The position numbers were made by a program, and so were the translations under genes. This document shows, piece by piece, positions 5,463-10,555 of a DNA stretch of 10,555 nt; position 1 is the first letter of the stretch, and every line of letters starts with the position of its first letter. The notes below the pieces were generated by a model. The model searched no databases. It saw only the letters and a program-made list of their open reading frames with translations, and had not been told where the DNA came from. The stretch comes from JAYXXU01 sp049301135 (lineage in GTDB: Bacteria; Pseudomonadota; Gammaproteobacteria; Pseudomonadales; Moraxellaceae): NCBI GenBank assembly GCA_049301135.1, contig JBAQKP010000103.1, positions 1 to 10,555 of the forward strand, in the 5' to 3' direction.

Positions 5463-7373
5463 CTATCTCAACCGCTGCGCAACAAACGCCTGTACCGACT
5501 GTACAATCCCCGCCACATCTAACCCACAGTCTGCCAACATCTCAGCAGGTGCGGCATGCTCTAAAAACTGATCAGGCAAGCCCAGATTTTTTACCGGCAA
5601 AAACAGCCCAAGTGCGTTGAGCGCTTCATTGACCGCACTGCCCGCACCGGCCAGCACCGCATGCTCTTCTAGTGTGACCAGTCCAGTGCAACTTGTGGCA
5701 ATTCTTTGTAATTGAGCGAGATCAAGCGGCTTAATAAAGCGCATATTGATCACTTGTATGCCCAACTCGGTGGACTGCTCGGCCAATTGTTGCGCCGCAT
5801 GCAGCGCCGGATACACCATACTGCCAAACGACAATAACGCGATCTGACACGGCGCGTCAGGATTGAGATGAACCAGCAACTCACTTTGTCCGATGGGTAA
5901 TGCCGTCAACTCCGGCACAATGACACTACCGACCCCCGTGCCACGCGGATAACGCACTGCTGCGGTGCCTTGATATTGATAAGCGGTGTACAGCATTTGG
6001 CGGCATTCATTTTCGTCTTTTGGTGCCATCAGCACCAGATTTGGCAAGGTACGCATAAAGGCATAATCGAACACACCGGCATGGGTCGGGCCATCTTCGC
6101 CGACCAAACCCGCCCGATCAATCGCGAAGGTCACATCGAGATTTTGTAGCGCAATATCATGCACCAACTGATCATAACCACGCTGCAAAAAAGTCGAATA
6201 AATCGCCACGATTGGCTTTAAGCCTTCACAGGCCATGCCAGCTGCCAGCGTTAGCGCGTGTTGCTCGGCAATCGCCACATCAAAGAACCGCTCAGGATAG
6301 CGCTGGGCAAAACTCACCATACCAGAACCTTCGCACATGGCGGGCGTGATCGCCAGCATGTCGCGGTCTTGCGCCGCCAAGTCACACAAAAACTGCCCGA
6401 ACACATCCGAGTATTTTTGCGGTTTTGGTTGGTCGCTCGGCAGCGCAGCGGGTTTAGCCGCATTAAGTTTACCAATCGCGTGATAGCCAATCGGATCAGC
6501 TTCAGCCGGTGCAAAACCTTTGCCTTTGGTGGTGTAGACATGCACAAGACGTGGGGTTCTACGCTGTTTCAGCAGCCGTAATACTCGCAATAACTCCGGC
6601 AAATCATGCCCATCAAATGGCCCAAAATACTCAAAGCCAATCGCCTGAAAGAGATTTTGTTCGCAATCGGGCGCAGTTTTACGCGCTTTAAATTGCATAT
6701 CAGGTCGTGGCTGCATTACCGGTTCAGCCGCATCGGTCACACCGACTTGATAGCCACTTTGCCACAGTGCCGCCAGATGGCGCGAAAAGCCACCGATACT
6801 GCACGAAATCGACATGTCGTTGTCATTTAAAATCACCAGCAAATCAGCCTGATGCTGCACCGCATCATTCATCGCTTCAAACGCCATGCCCGCCGTCATT
6901 GCGCCGTCACCGATCACGCAGGCCACCGTGCGTGGATCATTTCGATAGCGCAAAGCCAGTGCCATCCCGAGTGCCGCCGAGATCGAGGTGGACGAATGCC
7001 CCACCCCAAACGTATCAAATTCAGACTCTTCACGGGTCGGAAATGCCGTCAGCCCGCCTTTGGCACGAATCGTCGGTAACTGCTCACGCCGCCCCGTCAG
7101 CACTTTATGGGCATACGCTTGATGACCAACATCCCAGACCAAACGATCACGCGGCGTGTCGAGTACGGCATGTAGCGCTACGGTCAGCTCAACCACACCC
7201 AAATTCGCGCCAAAATGCCCGCCACTTTGCCCAGCGGCGTATAATAAGTACAGCCGCAACTGGTCGGCCAGCTCACATAAGTCTGCGGTGGACAGGGATT
7301 TTAACTGCTTAGGATGATCAATCTGATCCAGCAGTGGGGTATGCGGTCGATGGGCAGGAATTTTTTGGTGCAT
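5463..7373 (-). CDS. dxs: 1-deoxy-D-xylulose-5-phosphate synthase
   Basis: Thiamine diphosphate-dependent transketolase-like enzyme that condenses pyruvate and glyceraldehyde 3-phosphate to 1-deoxy-D-xylulose 5-phosphate, the first step of the MEP isoprenoid pathway and a precursor step for thiamine and pyridoxal. It is 636 residues from ATG 7373, or 637 from the adjacent ATG at 7376. I prefer 7373: AAGG (minus strand, 7383-7380) is six bases from it but only three from 7376. This choice also places the catalytic glutamate of IAEQHAL at 370, its number in E. coli. Visible elements (numbers from 7373) are GGHFGANLG near 51-59, FGVGHSSTSISAALG, the cofactor motif GDGAMTAGM (155-163) with NDNDMS (183-188), FGPFDGHD, and the pyrimidine-domain segment DRAGLVGEDGPTHAG. 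It is complete with normal length. It is divergent from the alpha/beta hydrolase gene. Confidence 0.97.
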   Translation of the reverse strand: MHQKIPAHRPHTPLLDQIDHPKQLKSLSTADLCELADQLRLYLLYAAGQSGGHFGANLGVVELTVALHAVLDTPRDRLVWDVGHQAYAHKVLTGRREQLPTIRAKGGLTAFPTREESEFDTFGVGHSSTSISAALGMALALRYRNDPRTVACVIGDGAMTAGMAFEAMNDAVQHQADLLVILNDNDMSISCSIGGFSRHLAALWQSGYQVGVTDAAEPVMQPRPDMQFKARKTAPDCEQNLFQAIGFEYFGPFDGHDLPELLRVLRLLKQRRTPRLVHVYTTKGKGFAPAEADPIGYHAIGKLNAAKPAALPSDQPKPQKYSDVFGQFLCDLAAQDRDMLAITPAMCEGSGMVSFAQRYPERFFDVAIAEQHALTLAAGMACEGLKPIVAIYSTFLQRGYDQLVHDIALQNLDVTFAIDRAGLVGEDGPTHAGVFDYAFMRTLPNLVLMAPKDENECRQMLYTAYQYQGTAAVRYPRGTGVGSVIVPELTALPIGQSELLVHLNPDAPCQIALLSFGSMVYPALHAAQQLAEQSTELGIQVINMRFIKPLDLAQLQRIATSCTGLVTLEEHAVLAGAGSAVNEALNALGLFLPVKNLGLPDQFLEHAAPAEMLADCGLDVAGIVQSVQAFVAQRLR

Positions 7374-7420
7374 CATATGCCTTAATTAAGCCTGAGCTGA
7401 CGAACAGCAGCTTGGGTACA

Positions 7421-7492
7421 CATTTGGGCTTGGCCAAATGGAACAGCCACATCAAGTGCGAATGCTACCATTTGCCACTGCAATGGCCTAGC
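7421..7492. other. Two consecutive hairpins in the dxs/hydrolase spacer
   Basis: The first is a perfect 7-bp stem, CATTTGG (7421-7427) with CCAAATG (7434-7440) and a six-base loop. The second, 7464-7492, pairs GCTA/TAGC and CCATT(T)GC/GCAATGG around the loop CACT, with one bulged T and two unpaired C. They could belong to a small plus-strand RNA or, on the minus strand, to the dxs leader, where the first would sit about 45 nt before the start codon. Confidence 0.45.
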
Positions 7493-7500
7493 ACCTTAAT

Positions 7501-7520
7501 TGAAGTGTTGGTGAAGTGTT
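7501..7520. repeat. Direct repeat TGAAGTGTT, two copies at 11-bp period
   Basis: TGAAGTGTT occurs at 7501-7509 and again, unchanged, at 7512-7520. The spacing is one helical turn, which is the arrangement expected of tandem half-sites for a regulator. Two copies of a 9-mer can also arise by slippage, so the role is uncertain. Confidence 0.5.
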
Positions 7521-7532
7521 CGTGTAACTCAG

Positions 7533-7555
7533 CGGCGGATTGGCGCCGACTTTTT
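7533..7555 (+). terminator. Short GC-rich hairpin followed by T run
   Basis: CGGCG (7533-7537) and CGCCG (7544-7548) flank a six-base loop, followed by AC and five T (7551-7555). The form is that of a short intrinsic terminator or attenuator on the plus strand, although the stem is only 5 bp. No annotated plus-strand gene precedes it, so it would end either an unrecognised small RNA or a long leader; if the hydrolase promoter at 7605 is real it lies upstream of that transcript. Confidence 0.4.
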
Positions 7556-7604
7556 ATTACATCAAAAACAATAAAATTTATTTTTTAGCAACTAATCGCC
7601 GTGC

Positions 7605-7610
7605 GATACT
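7605..7610 (+). promoter_or_regulatory. Candidate extended -10 for the alpha/beta hydrolase gene
   Basis: GATACT preceded by TGC gives an extended -10 element (TGnGATACT), and the 50 bp upstream are strongly AT-rich (7551-7592) and could act as an UP element. The -35 region (TTTTTA) is poor. The transcript would begin near 7617, about 14 bases before the ATG. Confidence 0.4.
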
Positions 7611-7630
7611 GTGATTAACCACAAGAATGG

Positions 7631-8611
7631 ATGACATCGCGTGTGAATGCACTGCCCACAGCCGCCGAGCCATGTCGTGAACCGTGCAGCGAATCGTTAT
7701 GGATTACGCTGGATAATGGTCTGGATCGACTACATTTAAAACGGTTCTACCCGCCCAACGACATGCAGAGCAGCAACAGGACGCACGGTCACGGCACGCC
7801 GGTTTTTTTACTACATGGCAGTGTCAGTAGCGGTCGGGTGTTTTACTCCAATTCAATGAAAGGCCTCGCGCCATTTTTGGCACGACAAGGCTTTGATGTC
7901 TATGTGGCGGATCTCAGCGGGCGTGGTCAAAGCACTCCGCGTGTGACTCGGCAGTCGAACCGCACGCAACAGCAGATCATCACCGAAGAAATTCCGGCTT
8001 TTTTAGATAAAATCCGCCAATTGCGTGGGCAAGACACCTCGATTCATGCGGTCGCGCATTCATGGGGCGGGGTGCTGCTGACCGCGTATTTGGCGCGTTT
8101 TCCAGACGCGCGCTTGGCGTCGATGAGTTTTTTAGGCAGCAAACGTCATGTCAGCGTGTTTAACCGCGAACGGATGATCGGTCTAGATCTGATGTGGGCA
8201 ACCATCGGTGGACTATATACACGGCTGTATGGTTATTTACCGGCCAAACGACTCAGGCTAGGCTCAGATGACGAACCTGCTGCGGTCTATCGGGACTGCA
8301 AACACTGGGTCTATCATAAGCGACAGTGGCGCGATGCACAGGATGGCTTTGATTATTTGGCCGCATTACAACAAGCCAAACACCTACCGGCAACCTTACA
8401 TTTGGCAGGGCAAAACGACACATTTCTCGGTCATCCAACCGATGTGAGAAAGCTGATGCGCGATATGGATAACCCTGCCGATCAGTTTGTACTGCTCGGT
8501 AAAGCTCATGGATTTCAACACGATTATGATCATTTAAGCATGTGTACGTCTGCTGATGCGGTGGTGGATCACTTTCGATTGATTCAAGATTGGATACAGT
8601 GTCATGCCTGA
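7631..8611 (+). CDS. Alpha/beta-fold hydrolase
   Basis: A 326-residue protein with the alpha/beta hydrolase fold. The oxyanion segment is LLHGSVSSGRVFY (60-72). The nucleophile elbow is AHSWGG with Ser144, where Ala replaces the more usual first Gly of G-x-S-x-G. The acid is probably Asp263 in GQNDTFLGHP and the base His293 in GKAHGFQHDYDHL. VADLSGRGQST (92-102) is the typical strand and loop after the oxyanion turn. The first 55 residues, including two Cys at 15 and 19, are poorly conserved-looking and show no signal peptide, so it is likely cytosolic. The substrate (ester, lactone, amide or acyl group) cannot be told. The ribosome site before ATG 7631 is weak, and an in-frame GTG at 7643 is an alternative. 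It is divergent from dxs and upstream of ribA by 190 bp. Confidence 0.9.
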   Translation: MTSRVNALPTAAEPCREPCSESLWITLDNGLDRLHLKRFYPPNDMQSSNRTHGHGTPVFLLHGSVSSGRVFYSNSMKGLAPFLARQGFDVYVADLSGRGQSTPRVTRQSNRTQQQIITEEIPAFLDKIRQLRGQDTSIHAVAHSWGGVLLTAYLARFPDARLASMSFLGSKRHVSVFNRERMIGLDLMWATIGGLYTRLYGYLPAKRLRLGSDDEPAAVYRDCKHWVYHKRQWRDAQDGFDYLAALQQAKHLPATLHLAGQNDTFLGHPTDVRKLMRDMDNPADQFVLLGKAHGFQHDYDHLSMCTSADAVVDHFRLIQDWIQCHA

Positions 8612-8653
8612 GCGGCTTTTGACAGCGACTGATCGGCACTCTAAGCTTGTTAA

Positions 8654-8669
8654 TGCCTTGTAGAAGGCA
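8654..8669. other. Perfect 6-bp hairpin downstream of the hydrolase gene
   Basis: TGCCTT (8654-8659) and AAGGCA (8664-8669) enclose the tetraloop GTAG, about 40 bp after the hydrolase stop codon. There is no T run after it on either strand, so it is at best a 3'-end stabiliser or a factor-dependent pause site. Confidence 0.35.
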
Positions 8670-8738
8670 GAAACTGGCAGATCAGCGCGTTAATCGGCCA
8701 AATGCTGCTGCTGTTGAATCACTGTACAACCGACAATT

Positions 8739-8801
8739 CCGACCAAATCGACAATGTTGGGTATACTGTCTGACCCTTGATCTTAGCCTGAGGAATCGAT
8801 C
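8739..8801 (+). promoter_or_regulatory. ribA: Candidate ribA promoter and ribosome binding site
   Basis: TATACT (8762-8767) is a good -10 box; the hexamer 17 bp upstream, CCGACC (8739-8744), is a poor -35. The start would fall near 8774. The leader is too short to hold an FMN riboswitch. GAGGA (8790-8794), seven bases before the ATG, is one of the clearest Shine-Dalgarno sequences in the window and fixes the ribA start. Confidence 0.5.
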
Positions 8802-9389
8802 ATGCCGTTTCAATTTGTGGCGTGTTCCAAACTGCCCACGCAATATGGCAACTTCGATATTTCGGTGTTCGAAGATGCAGACACAGGCGAAGAACACGTT
8901 GCGCTCTCCGTGAACATGGCCGAGCCATCTGAACAGCCGGTCTTATTGCGGCTGCATTCAGAATGTCTGACTGGCGACGCATTTGGCTCGCTGCGCTGCG
9001 ACTGTGGCCCGCAGCTGCAAGCCACCATGCAACTGATCCAAAAACACGGTCGCGGGGTGATTCTCTATCTGCGCCAAGAAGGGCGCGGCATCGGTCTACC
9101 AAACAAGATTCGTGCCTATGCGCTGCAAGATCAAGGCCATGACACCCTAGACGCCAATCTGATGCTGGGTCTACCGGCGGATGGGCGCACCTACGAGATG
9201 TGCAAAACCATGCTTGATCACTTCAGCGTGCAGCAGATCAACCTGATCACCAACAATCCGGCCAAACAAAAAGCGTTGCAGGATTTGGGCTTTAGCGTGT
9301 TACAGCGCACGCCATTGCACGTTGGGTATAACCCATTTAACGCCGGTTACATCTCGACCAAACGCGCACGCATGGGACATTTGGAATAA
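8802..9389 (+). CDS. ribA: GTP cyclohydrolase II
   Basis: Zinc enzyme that opens GTP to 2,5-diamino-6-ribosylamino-4(3H)-pyrimidinone 5'-phosphate, formate and pyrophosphate, committing GTP to riboflavin and flavin cofactor synthesis. It is 195 residues, matching the stand-alone RibA of enteric bacteria (196) rather than a RibB-RibA fusion. The zinc ligands are Cys55, Cys66 and Cys68 in SECLTGDAFGSLRCDCGPQL. LYLRQEGRGIGLPNK is the GTP-binding and catalytic arginine segment, and NLITNNPAKQKALQDLGF is the conserved C-terminal element. The start has a strong GAGGA site. A clear intrinsic terminator follows 11 bp after the stop, so it is probably transcribed alone. Flavins made from its product serve the FMN-dependent oxidoreductases elsewhere in the window, but no direct regulatory link is visible. 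Confidence 0.97.
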   Translation: MPFQFVACSKLPTQYGNFDISVFEDADTGEEHVALSVNMAEPSEQPVLLRLHSECLTGDAFGSLRCDCGPQLQATMQLIQKHGRGVILYLRQEGRGIGLPNKIRAYALQDQGHDTLDANLMLGLPADGRTYEMCKTMLDHFSVQQINLITNNPAKQKALQDLGFSVLQRTPLHVGYNPFNAGYISTKRARMGHLE

Positions 9390-9400
9390 GTGTCTAGCAG

Positions 9401-9427
9401 AATCCCATATTTTTATTATGGGATTTT
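9401..9427 (+). terminator. Intrinsic terminator of ribA
   Basis: AATCCCATA (9401-9409) and TATGGGATT (9417-9425) form a perfect 9-bp stem with loop TTTTTAT, running directly into TTTT (9424-9427). It lies 11 bp after the ribA stop codon. The stem is AT-rich with a CCC/GGG core. Because of its symmetry it has a 5' T-poor flank on the minus strand and acts most plausibly in the plus direction only. Confidence 0.8.
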
Positions 9428-9441
9428 AGCTATGCTAGGCT
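9413..9441 (+). promoter_or_regulatory. hemF: Weak candidate hemF promoter
   Basis: TATGCT (9431-9436) or TAGGCT (9436-9441) could serve as a -10 box; the hexamers at -35 (TATTTT and TTATTA) are poor and fall within the ribA terminator. The gap of 80 bp between ribA and hemF with a terminator in it implies that hemF has its own promoter nearby, but the exact site is uncertain. Confidence 0.3.
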
Positions 9442-9469
9442 ACTGCCCAATCATCCCGAGTCTGTTGCC

Positions 9470-10405
9470 ATGTCCGAGCATCCTACCTCCGCCGATATTC
9501 AGCGCGTTCGTGCGTTTTTGTTGCAACTACAGGCTGATATTTGTGCGGCGCTCGAACAACAAGAAGAAGTGGGTGGCGGCACGGCACGGTTTGTGCCAGA
9601 TGATTGGACACGTGACGAAGGTGGCGGCGGTCGCTCCTGTGTGCTGCAAGACGGTACGGTGATCGAAAAAGGCGGCGTGATGTTTTCGCACATCCACCTG
9701 TCGCACCTGCCCGCAGCAGCCACGCAGCGCTATCCGCAACTGGTCGGCGCAAAAGCCCAAGCGATGGGCGTATCACTGGTCATCCATCCCAAAAACCCGA
9801 ATGTCCCGACCTCACATGCCAATGTGCGTTTGTTTGTTGCCGAAAAAGACGGCCAAGAGCCGGTCTGGTGGATGGGTGGCGGGTTTGATTTAACCCCATT
9901 TTATCCGGTTGAAGCCGATTGTGTGCATTGGCATACGGTGGCGCGGGATCTGTGCGCGCCATTTGGCACAGAGGTCTACCCGCGCTATAAAAAATGGTGT
10001 GATGATTATTTTTATTTAAAACATCGAGATGAACAACGCGGCATCGGCGGCTTGTTTTACGATGATCTGAATGATTGGGGCTTTGAGCGTTGCTTTGCCT
10101 TTATGCAAGCGGTAGGACAAGGCTATCTGGATGGGATTATTCCGATTTTTCAACAGCGTCAGCACATGACGTATACCGATGCGCAGCGTGAGTTTCAACT
10201 GTATCGGCGCGGCCGTTATGTCGAATATAACTTGGTGTATGATCGCGGCACGATTTTTGGCTTACAGTCAGGCGGGCGGATTGAGTCGATTTTGGTCAGT
10301 TTGCCGAATTTGGTCAGTTGGCATTATCGACCGGAATGGGCGGTTGGCTCGCCGGAAGCGCGTTTGACTGAATATTTTTTAAAACCGCGTGAGTGGCTGA
10401 GTTAA
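9470..10405 (+). CDS. hemF: Oxygen-dependent coproporphyrinogen III oxidase
   Basis: Cytosolic homodimeric enzyme that uses O2 to decarboxylate two propionates of coproporphyrinogen III, giving protoporphyrinogen IX in haem synthesis. It is 311 residues, against 299 in E. coli, with the extra length mostly N-terminal. Core motifs are IHPKNPNVPTSHANVR (105-120), WWMGGGFDLTPFYP (133-146), GIGGLFYDDL (191-200), GRYVEYNLVYDRGTIFGLQ (248-266) and the terminal LKPREWL. The four conserved histidines that I recall as 96, 106, 145 and 175 in E. coli appear here at 106, 116, 155 and 185, a constant shift of ten. WWMGGG has Met where Phe or Tyr is more usual. The start at ATG 9470 has a weak ribosome site. 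It is the last gene here, and repeat copy 2 follows 21 bp after the stop. Confidence 0.97.
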   Translation: MSEHPTSADIQRVRAFLLQLQADICAALEQQEEVGGGTARFVPDDWTRDEGGGGRSCVLQDGTVIEKGGVMFSHIHLSHLPAAATQRYPQLVGAKAQAMGVSLVIHPKNPNVPTSHANVRLFVAEKDGQEPVWWMGGGFDLTPFYPVEADCVHWHTVARDLCAPFGTEVYPRYKKWCDDYFYLKHRDEQRGIGGLFYDDLNDWGFERCFAFMQAVGQGYLDGIIPIFQQRQHMTYTDAQREFQLYRRGRYVEYNLVYDRGTIFGLQSGGRIESILVSLPNLVSWHYRPEWAVGSPEARLTEYFLKPREWLS

Positions 10406-10426
10406 ACACTCAAAATTGGCTTTACG

Positions 10427-10537
10427 TACAGGGATGACGTGCTTGGAACTGTCTGAGCCATGGATGGCGAGTCTTCCAAGCACAAAGGCTTTTGCTTACT
10501 TTTGGCCTGTCAAAAGTGAGGCCAGCCGCAGGCGTAA
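10427..10537 (+). repeat. Dispersed structured intergenic repeat, copy 2
   Basis: This 111-bp element matches 5297-5432. The outer stem is GTGCTTGG (10439-10446) with CCAAGCAC (10476-10483); inside it GCCAT and ATGGC pair, a different sequence from copy 1 but again a hairpin. The second hairpin pairs CTTACTTTTG (10495-10504) and CAAAAGTGAG (10511-10520) around GCCTGT. The block 10495-10533 is identical to 5390-5428 over 39 bases. The linker between the hairpins is only six or so bases here. It lies 21 bp after hemF in the sense orientation. No T run follows the hairpin, so it is not a canonical terminator. Confidence 0.85.
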
Positions 10538-10555
10538 CATAGTTTTAGCCTCCTC

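Noticed and set aside
6707..7312. Plus-strand open frame of 201 codons opposite dxs
   Set aside because: It is fully antisense to the well-supported dxs gene, is rich in Arg, Pro, His and Ser, and shows no recognisable domain; it is a shadow of the dxs reading frame.
8253..8639. Minus-strand open frame of 128 codons opposite the hydrolase 3' end
   Set aside because: It is antisense to the catalytic C-terminal part of the alpha/beta hydrolase and has no family motif.
8619..8647. Consensus -35 TTGACA at 8619-8624
   Set aside because: The hexamer 17 bp on is TAAGCT, which matches -10 consensus at three positions only, and there is no dyad in the spacer; a separate, closer TATACT fits ribA better.
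8612..8801. FMN riboswitch upstream of ribA
   Set aside because: I see none of the conserved FMN aptamer segments, and the spacer has an ordinary -10 box close to the gene.
10495..10533. Repeat hairpin as the intrinsic terminator of hemF
   Set aside because: The hairpin is stable but is followed by GCCAGCCGCAGGC rather than a T run, and copy 1 lies antisense to its neighbouring gene end.

Overview
The window looks like chromosomal DNA from a gammaproteobacterium, most likely a member of the Moraxellaceae or a close relative. I base this on the style of the Dxs and SuhB proteins, which resemble Acinetobacter-type sequences as I remember them (for example the NDNDMSISCSIGG stretch of Dxs and the MEPMVVMAAKAA start of SuhB). 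No search could be run, so the genus is open. There are twelve protein genes, the first cut by the window edge by a single base. I see no rRNA, tRNA, CRISPR array, transposase or phage gene.

Region 1 (1-847) holds a YafJ-type class II glutamine amidotransferase, missing only the first base of its start codon. Region 2 (847-4145) is a compact redox and electrophile-handling cluster. An HxlR-family regulator on the minus strand is divergent from six plus-strand genes: a nitroreductase, a 4-oxalocrotonate tautomerase-like protein, an NTF2-fold protein, a MAPEG membrane protein, a MerR-family regulator with a Gln-rich coiled coil, and a flavodoxin-fold NAD(P)H oxidoreductase. The last gene is preceded by a promoter with MerR-type architecture: TTGACT, a 19-bp spacer with a CTGCCC/GGGCAG dyad, then TAAGCT. 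Its -35 box overlaps the merR stop codon. This suggests direct local control of the oxidoreductase by the MerR protein.

Region 3 (4222-7376) carries two minus-strand housekeeping genes, suhB (inositol-phosphatase family) and dxs (first step of the MEP isoprenoid pathway). They are separated by about 400 bp that hold one copy of a structured repeat and a candidate suhB promoter. Region 4 (7377-7630) is the divergent spacer between dxs and an alpha/beta hydrolase. It contains three consecutive hairpins, the last followed by a T run, plus a 9-bp direct repeat with 11-bp period. Region 5 (7631-10405) holds the alpha/beta hydrolase, ribA (riboflavin synthesis) followed by a clear intrinsic terminator, and hemF (aerobic haem synthesis).

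The most notable non-coding signal is a two-copy intergenic element of 111-136 bp (5297-5432 and 10427-10537), made of two hairpins. A 39-bp block with the second hairpin is identical in both copies, and the outer stem GTGCTTGG/CCAAGCAC is identical, while the loops and linkers differ in length and sequence. It resembles a dispersed structured repeat family rather than an insertion sequence. I found no evidence of a defence or other exotic multi-gene system.
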